The notes: generated by a model not told the origin, from the sequence alone. Shown: positions 38,153 to 47,921, counted from the first letter of the stretch. The stretch is DNA of 64,000 bases from Rhodovastum sp963709085 (GCA_963709085.1 CAVPVB010000011.1:62001-126000), one strand, 5' to 3'. Numbers and translations: made by a program.

Positions 38153-40883
38153 CACTCCTGTACCTGAAGGCCCCCCCGGGCGGTCCGCGAGAGATCACAG
38201 CAGCGGCGAATGAGGTTGGACGTGTTGACGTAATTAGGCCCATCAACGCTGTACAACGGTCGACATCCACCTTGGCGGCCTGGTTGCCGCGTTTGAGTCG
38301 AGTGCAGACGGAGAGGTGCACGTCGAGCAGTCGGGCTACCGCGGTCGGCCCGATCAATGCCGAGCAGGAATGCGCGACATTTCGAAGCGTTGCAGGGTCG
38401 AGCACGGCCTCAACGAGCGGCCCGTCATCGAACTGCATGGCGCTCGCGCGCAGCTCATCGTCAAGGCCAAAGGGAATTTCCAATCGCGCCGCGAGCCGCT
38501 TCACCAGCCCGTTGAGGACTCCGGTCGCCTGGGTGCGAAGAGCCGCCGACACAACCTGAGCCGCATGTTGATCCCGGGCCGGGAATGCTGGATCAGCGAT
38601 CGCGTTGGAGACAACCTCGGTGAGGTCGTCAGTGACCTCAGCGGCCCGTCGAAGCTTTGTCAGCGGGTCCTGGCCCTCTTTGGCGATGTTGGCTCGCTCG
38701 GTGGCAAGCCGCCGATCTATTTCAGGATCGTCGAGCTCTTCCGGATATCCCTTCCTGGCGATGTTTCGCCAGACTTCGTCAGGCGACGAATTCAGCACGT
38801 GGGCCGCCAAACGGTTGGCTTGCCGGAAAGCCAACGCTTCAATCACCTCTACACGCACTGAAGCCGAGACCTCGGCTTCCGCGACGGCCGTTGCAAACTC
38901 CATCGCGGTGACGTCGCCCTTCATGGCAATTTCCGCCAGGACCTCCGCTCGGGCATCCTCCGGAAAGGTTGCAACCCAAGCCTCCGCATCGGCCCCGAGC
39001 GACGACGCGCGGAATCGCGGCGCCGCGCGAATCGCTTCGATGCGAGTATTGCGGTCCCCAGCTTCGACCACTTTACGCAAGGTGTCGGCGAAATTCGGCT
39101 TGCCGGTGCGGAGCATGAACCCAAAGGCTCGATCAACTGCCCCGGGGGTGTGCCAGCGCCCGGCGAATTCGATGACCGTGGACCTGACCAAGCCCCAGGC
39201 TTGGTCCGATGAACGGAAGACCATTTCAGCCGCAAGGATTGGATCGATTGCTAACGTCGCGATGATCGCGCTCGCGACGGCGGCGGCGCCATCGGCGCCC
39301 GTCCTTGAAAGTCTCTCCACGGCGAAGAAGATCGGTTCTTCCCATTCGCGATCGTCGAGCACCCGCTGTCGGAGGCTTTCGTCAGCGTCCTTCTGGCCGT
39401 TGGCGGCCTGGCGCATGAGGGTTTCGACCTCATTCGAGGCGTACCATTCTTGAATCTGCTGGTGTTGGAACGCAACGTCGCCAGCAGGGCCTGCGCCCCG
39501 CACCAAGGTGTGGTGCGCCACCAACGTGTCGAGCACGACAATCGGCTCGACCCGGATAGTGAACTGGCCAGCGTCGATCAAGACGGTCTCAGCTTCGGTG
39601 ACTACGGCGCGAGCGCGTGCGTCAGTGATGCTGGTGTTTGCGTGGGAGGTCGCCTCGACAGCAAGCGCTGTCAGAAGATCACCGTGGCGCGCAGAGAGGA
39701 CGCTACGCAGCTCCTCGGCCGGCTCAGGCGCCGACTCAAGCTCACGTACGAAGTGGCGTAGCAGTTCTTCCTTGGTCTGGGGAAGGTCGCCGTTTCCCGT
39801 GCTGCTGAGCAGTGCTCGACAATAGAGCGGGATCTCCGCCAACTCGCGGACGCCGGGCGTTCGCCAGGCCTTATCGAGGAGGACCGGCCCGTCCTCACCC
39901 CGCGCGGCCCGCGCGATTTCGAGCTGCTGCTGCTCAGTCAGAAGGTCGATCTCGACCTGTATGCCGCTGATCGGAACATCAAGCGCCTGACGCCGCGTGC
40001 TGACGATGAACCCCAGGTCGGGAAAACCTCTACGCAGGCCGCTGATTTCAGCGGACGCCTTTTTGCGCGACGATTGATCGAGTTCGTTCCATCCATCAAG
40101 AGCCAACAGCAGCTCGCCCTCCAACGCCAGCGCATCGAGGTCATCTCGCTTGCACGTCGCAAAGCTGGGTGCGGCCAGGGCGAATTCGATCAGGGAGTTG
40201 CCGGAAGCGGACCATTCCCCCAGTGGCACGAAGATGGCCGGCACCCGTCGCCGCTCGCAAATCGCCAGGACCGTCTGGAGCAGCGATGTGGACTTGCCGG
40301 TGCCCGGCGGCGCCACGATCACCAGCCGATTAAACGATGCCGTAGCCTCCGCGAGCGTGTCGGCGTCGAACAACTCGTGGTGGTTGTCGCGAACCAAGCG
40401 CAGGTTCAATTTGACCGGGTAGCTCGGCCAACGCGGTCCCTGCGTGAAGCTGGCGTTGTATTTCTGCGCTGCGGCCAACGCCTTCGTGCGGACCTCCGCA
40501 ATCGAGCCCACGAGCGAATCGGCCGGCGGCTTGCCCCGGCCCATAAGCTCGTCGAACGCGCACTTTTCTGCAGTCGATTTCCAGGACTTTAGGAGATCAA
40601 TGGTGAATTGCTTTGGGTCGGAGTCCACCGCCTTGGCGTGGTTGGCGCAGAGCCAGATGCCATTCGCATCGTCGCGTCGCTGTTCGGGAGAAAGGCTATC
40701 ATCGTAGCGCGGGCCGCCGGGCGCGGCAGCGGTAATGTGCGCGGCCTCGCCCAAGTTGATGACGCCATTGCCGCCCGGTTGAGGGCCAATGGTAGGCGCC
40801 TGACAGTCGGGGTTCGAGCAGCGATGCCCGGCACGCCCTGCCAGTCTCTTCTTCGTCGGCGCTGTGAAGTCGTCCCGAGCCAC
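38152..40883 (-). pseudogene. HNH-NACHT (STAND) protein, one frameshift near the 3' end
   Basis: About 910 residues. N-terminus: HNH-type nuclease with CSNPDC, AAHITAAAPGGPRYD and NGIWLCANHAKAVDSDP (about 16-80). Then a NACHT-type NTPase with Walker A APPGTGKST and Walker B LLLALDGWNELD, followed by a long helical, HEAT-like C-terminus (about 480-900), the expected sensor. NACHT and other STAND NTPases in bacteria are antiphage sensors that activate a fused effector, here the HNH domain. At 38258-38259 one G seems missing: in the shifted frame the end reads LYSVDGPNYVNTSNLIRRCC ... LQVQE and stops in TGATG at the next gene. In the uncorrected frame it runs on antisense into that gene. The start GTG 40883 (MARDDFTAPTKKRL) is inferred from family pattern. 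Confidence 0.82.
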
Positions 40884-41340
40884 GGCGCTCTTATATCCTG
40901 ATTCGCAGGACCATGGGAACGCACTGAGACCGCCAGCCGGAACAACTGCCGACCGCCAATGGCAGCTAACTCTCATCTTCCGCTCCAAAGCGGTCGGGCA
41001 GGTTTCGGCCAATTCCCGTCGCTCAGCGCCATCTACGTGCGCGTTTCCGCCGCCATCGACACCGCTGCCGAATAACGCGCCCGGCTCGCCGCACGTCCCG
41101 GCCACAAGGCCCGCAACAGCCGCTCCGCATGCCGCCTCCCGCCTGCGATCTCAACTCGGGAGGACGCCCGCGATGAGTTCGCGCGGCAGTCGAACCTCGG
41201 CCCGGCCCAGCGCCGGCTTGTCGCGGCAGAAGCTCCCCGTCCTGGTGGGGTGGCTGACCGGAACTGTGTCGCTGTTTCGAGGCGGCAATCCCTGGCCGCC
41301 GAATGGCGCTATGGTGGGCACCCGACCGAGGAGGGACGTC
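40884..41340. other. Gene-free gap upstream of the NACHT gene
   Basis: About 455 bases between divergent genes; promoters for both are expected. Near the right end a TGTGTCGCTG block (about 41266-41275) and GGCGGC/GCCGCC arms (about 41281-41303) precede the small gene at 41341 and loosely resemble the leader elements of the 1.7-19 kb region. No gene was recognised. Confidence 0.4.
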
Positions 41341-41514
41341 ATGCCCAAAGCCAAACCCGCGCCATCACCACCACCGTCGCATTCCCCGGACAGCGACGAG
41401 GACCCGGTATGGGGCAATCTTTTCAATGATATCGGCCGCCCCGCACCGAGCCGGCCACCGCCAGTGGAGCCGCCGGCCAAGGCGAGCAAGCCGGCCCGGA
41501 AGCCCAAGGAATAG
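41341..41514 (+). CDS. Small Pro/Lys-rich hypothetical protein
   Basis: A 57-residue protein, MPKAKPAPSPPPSHSPDSDE then DPVWGNLFNDIGRPAPSRPP and a Lys/Pro tail. It is disordered in character except for the central DPVWGNLFNDI, which looks like a short linear interaction motif. An excellent GAGGAGGGA site precedes the ATG. It converges with the leader operon of the mobilisation region. The function is unknown. Confidence 0.6.
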   Translation: MPKAKPAPSPPPSHSPDSDEDPVWGNLFNDIGRPAPSRPPPVEPPAKASKPARKPKE

Positions 41515-41704
41515 GCGCGGATCGCAGCCCCGCAGGGAACGAATGTCCGCTTCTGCTCCCATGGCTTACCCCCCGGCTACGAGCGGCGTCGCCTACCATC
41601 GCCCCGACAGGCACCACGGCTCGGGCTGCGCCCATCGCCGGCGGCCAGCACCGGCACCCCAGCCCGTTTCGAACACCCCGCCCCGGACGCACGCGCCGTT
41701 TCGG

Positions 41705-42292
41705 CTACCGGCCGCCGTTGCGTTCGGTCGGTTGCGCCTTTGCAGGCGGCTCCATGCGGAGCAGAATCCAGGCGGCGTTCGAGCCATCCTCGGCGACAAC
41801 CGGCTGTTTGCTGATCCATCGCCGGGGCGGCGGATTCAGCCTGATCAGCTTCGCCCAGTCGGCCGCGTCGGCCGTCGACAGCGCGCCGATGGCGGTGCGG
41901 GTGTCGATGCGTGTTGTCTCCAACTGCCAGGCGTCGATGGCGAAGGTCACCCCGGCCCCCACCAGCAGGCCACCAGCGCCGACCGCGCCCACGATGGCGG
42001 CCCGCCAGCCGGAGATGCGATTGGCGTGGCGCTCCATGCCGCGCTCGGCGGCAACCCCGACTTTGTGGGTCAGCTGGGCCATCTGCTCGCGGGTGAGCGC
42101 CAATGGGCCGGCGTTTGCGGCGGCCTGCGCCGCCGCGGTGATCGACTGCACCGAGACCAGCAGGGCATCGAGCAGCACCTGAAACGGGTCGTGCTGCGGC
42201 AACGCTGCCTTCGCCGCCCGGATCAGGCCCTCCGCATCCGTGCCCGGCGGGACCTGGCGCGCCCCGCCGAGGTTCACGACATCCCCGGTCAC
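41705..42292 (-). CDS. TraM-like leader-operon membrane protein
   Basis: A 195-residue protein, third gene of the leftward mobilisation operon. It has a soluble helical N-terminus (ALPQHDPFQVLLDALLVSVQ, TREQMAQLTHKVGVAAERGM), one membrane helix (IVGAVGAGGLLVGAGVTFAI) and a C-terminal domain of about 70 residues. Position after TraK- and TraL-like genes corresponds to traM of the IncP leader operon; sequence similarity itself was not testable. The start GTG at 42292 overlaps the preceding stop (GTGA). A longer frame to 42343 lacks a ribosome binding site. Confidence 0.6.
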   Translation of the reverse strand: MTGDVVNLGGARQVPPGTDAEGLIRAAKAALPQHDPFQVLLDALLVSVQSITAAAQAAANAGPLALTREQMAQLTHKVGVAAERGMERHANRISGWRAAIVGAVGAGGLLVGAGVTFAIDAWQLETTRIDTRTAIGALSTADAADWAKLIRLNPPPRRWISKQPVVAEDGSNAAWILLRMEPPAKAQPTERNGGR

Positions 42293-43167
42293 GGCAGCCA
42301 GCTTGCGATCGGCGCGAAGGCCTCCTCCATCTGTTCCAGCCAACGGCCGACGAGATAGCGGTCCGTGCCTCTGACGGGCGAGACGCCGTCCGGCGCAATG
42401 CCGTCGCGTGCGTTGGCAAACGACAACCGCTTGCGCTCGATCTCGCGCACCAGGTCCGCGGTCAGCAGCCGCGGCATATGGATCACCACGGCGCCGCGCG
42501 CCACCGCCGCCTTGACCGAACTGTGCCGCTTGACCGCGGCGAACGCTTCCTCCGGCTCCTCGGACAGGTCGACCAGGCCGTCGTTCAGCACGATGACGGT
42601 GGCGCGCGGCTGCAAGCCCTTGTCCTCGAAGGTGGACAGGGCGGAGAGGTCATCGATGCGCGGACCGGCGAAGTAGGCCGCGACCGGCGCAATCCCGCCG
42701 GTCTGCGCCTCGTCGAGCAGGCGCGGGAACAGTCCGAGCGCCTTGAGCAGGGAGGTGTCGCCGCCGCCCATATCGAAAATGCCGGCAACCCGGGCCTCGG
42801 CCAGTTCGGTCAGGGCCGACCGCAGCCACAGCGCCGTCTTGGTGGGATCGGGCGTATCGGGCTGCTGGACACCGTTGAGGAACAGCGCCAGCGAGCGGTT
42901 GGTCGGATCGAGCGCGGCCAGCGACAGCTCGCGCCCGGCTTCCTCGGCGCGATTGCCGACCCAACGGGCGAATGTCGTCTTGCCCGAGCGCCCCTGGCCG
43001 ACCAGAAGCCATGCCGCCGGCGTGCCGGTCAGGTCGAGCGCTTTCACCACCTTCCGCTTGGCGGCGATCGCCGCCGGCGCGAACTGCGCGAGGCCCACCG
43101 TGGCCTCCTTTTCCTCGCCGGTGTCGCGGCGTCCAAAAATGACGCGGCGCTTGGGAGTGTCATCCAC
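42289..43167 (-). CDS. TraL-like P-loop ATPase
   Basis: A 292-residue ParA/MinD-like ATPase. The P-loop is LLVGQGRSGKTTFARWVGNR (about 38-57). FDMGGGDTSLLKALG marks the switch/Walker B region, and PRATVIVLNDGLVDLSEEPE and LLTADLVREIERKRLSFANA follow. IncP TraL is an ATPase of this class encoded between traK and traM, with an accessory role in conjugation. AGGAGG 6 bases before GTG 43167 fixes the start; the longer frame overlaps the TraK-like gene. No partner ParB is adjacent, which argues against a simple partition role. Confidence 0.75.
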   Translation of the reverse strand: MDDTPKRRVIFGRRDTGEEKEATVGLAQFAPAAIAAKRKVVKALDLTGTPAAWLLVGQGRSGKTTFARWVGNRAEEAGRELSLAALDPTNRSLALFLNGVQQPDTPDPTKTALWLRSALTELAEARVAGIFDMGGGDTSLLKALGLFPRLLDEAQTGGIAPVAAYFAGPRIDDLSALSTFEDKGLQPRATVIVLNDGLVDLSEEPEEAFAAVKRHSSVKAAVARGAVVIHMPRLLTADLVREIERKRLSFANARDGIAPDGVSPVRGTDRYLVGRWLEQMEEAFAPIASWLP

Positions 43168-43183
43168 GATAGCCCTCCTGTTG

Positions 43184-43612
43184 CTACGTTCTGGATCGTG
43201 CCGGGACGACGCGGAATGCGCCGGCCGGCCTGTCGTCCTCATCGCCGGATGCGTCCACCGGCGCCGCTGGTGCCGGCGAACCGGTACGAGCCGGTGTTGC
43301 CTGGGTCGCGATCTTTGGCTTTTCCGATTGCCGCTTCCGGCGCTCGCCGCGGGCATAGCCTTCGCGGAAACAGAGGCCCTTGAGGGATGACCAGCCGATC
43401 TCCCTGCCCTCATCGTCGCGGAGGCCGGCTTCGGCCAGCGCCTTCGCGATCTGCGGCCAGGTCACGCCACGGCTGCGGGCCTCGGTGATGACCTCTAAGT
43501 GAGCCGCCACGAGCCGGCGTTTGGCGGACGGTTTGGTGACGCCTTCAAGCCGATCCGGCACCAAGGCTTTGAGATGGTCCGACACCCTGCGGCTGTCTGC
43601 ATCAGCGGGCAT
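43184..43612 (-). CDS. TraK-like oriT-binding protein candidate
   Basis: A 142-residue basic protein. The N-terminal half has a helix-turn-helix-like stretch (VITEARSRGVTWPQIAKALA, EAGLRDDEGREIGWSSLKGL). The C-terminal half is a Pro/Ala/Lys-rich linker ending GAFRVVPARSRT. It is the first gene of the leftward operon and begins next to the repeat array at 43701-43847. In IncP plasmids TraK, encoded at the same position, binds and wraps oriT. I infer the same job here. The start at 43612 has only a weak AAAGAG site. Confidence 0.65.
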   Translation of the reverse strand: MPADADSRRVSDHLKALVPDRLEGVTKPSAKRRLVAAHLEVITEARSRGVTWPQIAKALAEAGLRDDEGREIGWSSLKGLCFREGYARGERRKRQSEKPKIATQATPARTGSPAPAAPVDASGDEDDRPAGAFRVVPARSRT

Positions 43613-43982
43613 TTGCGTTCTCTTTCGGTATCGGTGGCTGAGCGCCCGTGCGTGCATACACGGGTCTGTTGAACGGTCTGTTGAAGCTGTTTGGCCCTCC
43701 GTTCGGACCGCTCTGCATCGTTCGGCCTCGTTCGGCCTCGTTCGGGCCGTTCGGCGGCGTTCGCCGTAATGTTCGACAGCGTTCGTCGTAATGTTCGGCC
43801 CCGTTCGCAAGCGTTCGGCCTCGTTCGGCAGTGTTCGGCCTCGTTCGGCAGTGTTTATCGTAATGTTCTGGCCTTTTTTGAGCTTTGTTTTGTTCAGCAG
43901 ACCAAGGCATCCCTGACGGGATGCATGCAAGCCAAAGTTCACTGTGCTATCTTCGATCTGGTTTGTGCAAGCCGGAGGGATC
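43613..43982. other. Candidate origin of transfer (oriT)
   Basis: The only intergenic region between the divergent TraK-like operon and the relaxase operon. It contains an inverted repeat CCCGTG/CACGGG (43645-43650, 43659-43664), a phased direct-repeat array (43701-43847), a T-run, a perfect 7-base inverted repeat GCATCCC/GGGATGC (43907-43924) and a direct repeat TGCAAGCC (43926-43933, 43966-43973). Hairpin plus binding-site repeats beside a relaxase gene is the standard oriT layout. The nic site itself could not be identified. Confidence 0.65.
43701..43847 (+). repeat. Helically phased GTTCG direct-repeat array
   Basis: GTTCG begins at 43701, 43720, 43730, 43740, 43749, 43759, 43771, 43781, 43793, 43803, 43813, 43823, 43833 and 43843: fourteen copies, most 10 bases apart with a few of 9, 12 or 19. 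One turn of DNA spacing puts them on one face of the helix, as expected for a wrapped protein-DNA complex. Confidence 0.85.
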
Positions 43983-44264
43983 ATGACTGGATACCGGCCA
44001 CGCGAAGACACGCTGGCGACCGCGATCGACCGGATCGAGGATGTGCGCGAGGCGCTGCAGGCCCAGAACCGCGCTTTGGCGATCGTGCTGAAGACCCAGC
44101 AACTGCACGGTGAACTGCTCGGCCAAATCCATGCAGCGGTCACGCAGCAGGCCGAGGCCGACCCGCTGACGGATTTGCTGCGGGCACTGGTGTCCGCCGA
44201 TGCGCAGCACGCGGCGACGCTGCAGGCCGTGCTGGCGGCGGTGACGAAAGGCCCGCCGCCATGA
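43983..44264 (+). CDS. Small coiled-coil relaxosome accessory protein candidate
   Basis: A 93-residue helical protein starting MTGYRPREDTLATAIDRIED, rich in Gln/Leu/Ala heptads (EALQAQNRALAIVLKTQQLH, ALVSADAQHAATLQAVLAAV), consistent with a coiled coil. GGAGGGATC precedes ATG 43983. Its stop overlaps the relaxase start (ATGATGA), so the two are co-translated. Position between oriT and relaxase suggests a relaxosome accessory role comparable to TraJ or TrwA; no DNA-binding motif is evident. Confidence 0.62.
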   Translation: MTGYRPREDTLATAIDRIEDVREALQAQNRALAIVLKTQQLHGELLGQIHAAVTQQAEADPLTDLLRALVSADAQHAATLQAVLAAVTKGPPP

Positions 44265-47200
44265 TGACCTATCGCGTCGGCGCCTCCGCTTCGCCGGCGG
44301 CGGGTGCCGCCATGGCAAAGTATTATCTGACCGAGACGCTGAAGCCGGAACACGAAGCGATGGCGCGGTACTACGCCGGCGAGACGCCGCCGCTGCCGGA
44401 GTCGCTGGTGGAGGAACTCGCCCAGGGCCTGAACCGCGGCGACACCGGATACGCCGAGGCGCTGGAAGAACTGGTGCGCGCCGAACTGGCGCTCACCCCG
44501 CCCGGCCAGCGCATCGACACCGCCGACATCAGGGCGCGGATCGCGGAGGAGCTGACGGCCGCGACGACGTGGGACAGCCTCGCCCGGGAGATCGCCGCGC
44601 AGGGCGGCACGGTGGCCGAGCTGCGGCCCGACCTGTCGCCGGCCCTGGCTGAACGTCTGGGCATTACCGACCCTGGCCGGCTGCTGAGCGAAACCGGCAT
44701 CGCCCATCTGCTGAACGGCCGGCGGCTCGATGGCGGCGAAATCGCCGGGAAAGAGGTTCACAAGCCCAGACTGAGCATCGCCGAGATCTTCGGGCTGGAC
44801 CCCAGGGTGCCGGTATCCGGCGAGGCGGTGCGCAATGTCCTGGCCGGCAAGCGGGCCGACGGCGATGTTCCGAAGGCGGCCAACGGCCGGGCGCTGGAGC
44901 AGAAGATCGTTGACGGCGCCGGCAAGCGGTTCCGGGCCGTCCTGGGCGTCCCGGCCCACCGGGAGGCAACTCCCGACGAGGTGGCGCATCTTGTCGCCGG
45001 GCACACGGCGACCGGCGGCCTGGTGGACGCCAACGACTATCGCCGCCTGATCCACGCCACACGGCCGCGCGTCGGCTTCGTGGATCTGACGTTCTCCGCC
45101 GACAAGAGCCTGAGCGTAGCCTGGGCGCTGGCGCCGACCGAAGCCGAGCGGGCCATCCTGCTGGACATCCACAGGCACGCCGTCGCCGATGCGATGGCGC
45201 ATGTCGAGCACCGCATCGGCTTCACAACGAAAGGCGCCAGCGGAAAGGATGGCATCGAGCCCGGCAAGCTGGGCTGGATATCCTTTCAGCACTACACGGC
45301 ACGGCCGGCGGTCGACATCGTGCGGACCGACAGCGAGGGCAGAGCCTATACCGACCCGCGCGAGGTGCCGTTGCAGACGGCCGATCCGCAGCTGCACACC
45401 CACTGCACGGTTTTCAACGCGGTGCTGACCGACAGCGGCCGGCTCGGATCGATCGACCTGGACCGGCTGGATGGCTTCGTGAAGGAAGGCGGCGCCGTCT
45501 ATCAGGCCGCCGTCGCGAGCCGCGCCCGCCGGGCCGGCATCGAGGTGGTGCTCGACACCCCGACCGGCGCGGCACGGCTGAGCGAAATTCCCTCGTCCGT
45601 GCGCGAGATGTTCAGCAAGCGCTCGCGCGAAGCGTTGAGCGCGGCGCGGGACCTGGCGCAGCGGAAGGGAGCCGACTGGGACAGTCTGTCCGGCGAGCAG
45701 CAGATCGCCCTGATCAAGGCCGGCGCGGGCGAGACCCGCAATGCCAAGGACAAGCGATCGGCGGCCGGCGAAGGGCAGAGCGATTTCGCAGTGTGGCGCG
45801 CGCAGGCGCAGGCCGCGGGCTACCGGCACCGCTCGGTGCTGCGCCCGGACGAGATCAGGCCGGAGCTGGGCCCGGAGCAGCGGCACGCGATGGCCTATGA
45901 GGCCTCGCAACCGTTGATCGCGCGGGAATTCGGCCAGCGCGCCAAACTGGAGGGGCAGGATTTGCGTGTGATGGCCGCCAGGGGCCTGATCGCCGCCGGC
46001 ATCGGCGACCGGCCGGGGGAGGACATCGCCGCCGTCCTGAAGGCCTATGCCCGGCACGGCGTGCGGCAGGACGGCACCCGGACCGCCATCGTCATGGGCA
46101 AGGAAGCACCGCTGCGCGGCAAGGAGCGCTGGTCGGTGACCACCTCGCTGCATGAAGACCGCGAGCGCGAGCTGATCGGCCTGGCCGCCGCCGCGGCCGC
46201 CGACCGATCGGCGGCGTTGACACCGCAGCAGATCAACGCCGCCGCCGATGCGTTCCTGGCACGCAATCCCGCCATCGATCCGGCCGGCGCGCATTGGCAG
46301 GCGCAACGCGAGATGATGCTGCGGCTCGCCACCGGCGGCCGGCTGGGCGTGGGGATAGGGGCGGCCGGCAGCGGAAAATCGACCGCCCTTGAGCCCCTCG
46401 TCGACGCCTGGAAAGCGGACGGACGGCAGGTCTTCGGCGCGACCGTCGCCTGGCGGCAGGCAACCGATCTCGCCGCGGCCGGCATCGCGGCGACGGACCG
46501 CGCCGCCCTGGCGCCGTTCCTGAAGGGGATCGAGACCGGCCGCTATGCGCCGGATCGCAACAGCGTCGTGGTGATCGATGAGGTGGGCCTGGTCGGCACC
46601 CGCCAGCAGCTCGAGCTGATGCGGCTGCAGCAGAAGCACGGCTTCCAGCTGGTGCAGCTCGGCGATGAAAAGCAGTGCCAGAGCGTGGAGGCCGGCCCCG
46701 TCATCGATCTGCTGCGCACGGCGCTCGGCGAGGATCAGATCCCGCAGATCCTGACCTCGGTCCGGCAGAAGACCGAGCGTGAGCGGACCATCACCGGCCT
46801 GTTCCGGGAGGGCCGGGCCGCCGAGGCGCTGGAGATGAAGCGCGAGGACGGCACCGCGCTGCTGGTCGCCGGCGGCTGGGACGCCACGGCGCAGCGCGTG
46901 GCGCAGCTCTGGCACGACCGGATGCAGGCCAACAGGGACGATCCGGCCTACCGGCTGACGGTATCGGCCGAGACGAATGTCGCGGCGCGCGACATCGGCA
47001 TGGCGATCCGGGCGATCCGCCAGGCGGCCGGGGAGATCGGCGCCGACCACACAGTGATCACCGCGACCGACCGCAGCGGCGCGACCTGCAGGCTGCCACT
47101 GGCCCCCGGCGACCAGGTCCGGCTGTTCGATCGCGTGCATGACGCCAACACGCCGGGCCGGGCCAAGGTGCTGGGCAACAATGGCGAGGTGGTCGAACTC

Positions 47201-47875
47201 CGAGAGGTCACCGATGCCGGCATGCGCGTGCGCAACGCCGCCGGCGACGAAGGCGTGGTGGCGTGGTCGAAAATCCGCGAGCGACCAGGAGCGCCGGTGC
47301 GGCTGGCCTACGGCTACGCCGCGACGGTCAACGTCTCGCAGGGCGTCACCTCCACCGAGCATATTCATGCGTCGGTCTCCAGCCACGGGCTGACGGCCTA
47401 CACCGCCTTGTCGCGGCATCAGCGATCCAGCTGGCTCGTCGTGGACGAAGCCGCGGTCCGGCGGCGGATTCATGCCGGGCACCTGAAGACGGGGTGCACC
47501 GAGCCCATTCGTCTTCCCGATGTCTGGATCAGGATCGGCGAGGAGATGAGCCAGCAGCCGGTCAAGGCGAGCGCGCTCGACATGCTCAGGCGCGCCACCG
47601 ATGTGCACCGGGGATCAGTGGCGCGGTTCCAGCGCAGCATGGAAGTGGCCGAGCGGATGCAGGCAACGCCTGGCATCCACCGCAGCAGCTACCAGCGGGC
47701 AAGACTGGCGCTGTCGCCGGTGATGCAGCAGATGGCCGGCTATGCCCAGGAGGTGACGCAACGGCTGCGCCAGGGCCTGGGGTGGATACCGGAGCGGCCG
47801 CAGCCGATGGTTCAGCGGCAGGAGCCGGGCCGCAAGCACGAACATCGCGAACCGCGGATGCGGATGCGGATGTAG
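44261..47875 (+). CDS. traA: MobF-family conjugative relaxase/helicase
   Basis: A 1,204-residue protein of the TrwC/TraI type. It nicks oriT, stays bound to the 5' end and unwinds the strand. Relaxase half: tyrosine pairs YY at 21-22 and 37-38 (MARYYAGE), the VGFVDLTFSADKSLSVAWAL motif, and metal-binding PQLHTHCTVFNAVLTDS at about 374-390. Helicase half (RecD-like): Walker A GAAGSGKST (about 700-708), Walker B VVVIDEVGLVG (about 768-778), and a C-terminal motif YAATVNVSQGVTS...YTALSRHQ. Which tyrosine is catalytic is uncertain because the N-terminus is longer than in TrwC. A low-complexity ending RMRMRM is unusual. The symbol follows common usage and is not certain. Confidence 0.93.
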   Translation: MMTYRVGASASPAAGAAMAKYYLTETLKPEHEAMARYYAGETPPLPESLVEELAQGLNRGDTGYAEALEELVRAELALTPPGQRIDTADIRARIAEELTAATTWDSLAREIAAQGGTVAELRPDLSPALAERLGITDPGRLLSETGIAHLLNGRRLDGGEIAGKEVHKPRLSIAEIFGLDPRVPVSGEAVRNVLAGKRADGDVPKAANGRALEQKIVDGAGKRFRAVLGVPAHREATPDEVAHLVAGHTATGGLVDANDYRRLIHATRPRVGFVDLTFSADKSLSVAWALAPTEAERAILLDIHRHAVADAMAHVEHRIGFTTKGASGKDGIEPGKLGWISFQHYTARPAVDIVRTDSEGRAYTDPREVPLQTADPQLHTHCTVFNAVLTDSGRLGSIDLDRLDGFVKEGGAVYQAAVASRARRAGIEVVLDTPTGAARLSEIPSSVREMFSKRSREALSAARDLAQRKGADWDSLSGEQQIALIKAGAGETRNAKDKRSAAGEGQSDFAVWRAQAQAAGYRHRSVLRPDEIRPELGPEQRHAMAYEASQPLIAREFGQRAKLEGQDLRVMAARGLIAAGIGDRPGEDIAAVLKAYARHGVRQDGTRTAIVMGKEAPLRGKERWSVTTSLHEDRERELIGLAAAAAADRSAALTPQQINAAADAFLARNPAIDPAGAHWQAQREMMLRLATGGRLGVGIGAAGSGKSTALEPLVDAWKADGRQVFGATVAWRQATDLAAAGIAATDRAALAPFLKGIETGRYAPDRNSVVVIDEVGLVGTRQQLELMRLQQKHGFQLVQLGDEKQCQSVEAGPVIDLLRTALGEDQIPQILTSVRQKTERERTITGLFREGRAAEALEMKREDGTALLVAGGWDATAQRVAQLWHDRMQANRDDPAYRLTVSAETNVAARDIGMAIRAIRQAAGEIGADHTVITATDRSGATCRLPLAPGDQVRLFDRVHDANTPGRAKVLGNNGEVVELREVTDAGMRVRNAAGDEGVVAWSKIRERPGAPVRLAYGYAATVNVSQGVTSTEHIHASVSSHGLTAYTALSRHQRSSWLVVDEAAVRRRIHAGHLKTGCTEPIRLPDVWIRIGEEMSQQPVKASALDMLRRATDVHRGSVARFQRSMEVAERMQATPGIHRSSYQRARLALSPVMQQMAGYAQEVTQRLRQGLGWIPERPQPMVQRQEPGRKHEHREPRMRMRM

Positions 47876-47921
47876 GTCGTTGCCGCCAGCGGATTCGGAA
47901 AGCGTTCCGGGCATCTGCGCC

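Noticed and set aside
42289..43167. Pairing the TraL-like ATPase with the ParB-like protein at 14800 as a ParAB system
   Set aside because: They are 26 kb apart, and the ATPase is embedded in a mobilisation leader operon with its own co-translated neighbours.
43701..43847. The GTTCG array as a CRISPR
   Set aside because: The repeat unit is only 5-10 bases and copies are 10 bases apart, with no 25-40-base repeats or spacers and no cas genes.
43184..47608. A minus-strand open frame of 1,474 codons across the relaxase gene
   Set aside because: Apart from its last 142 codons (the TraK-like gene) it is antisense to the MobF relaxase and has no family resemblance; long antisense frames are expected at this GC content.
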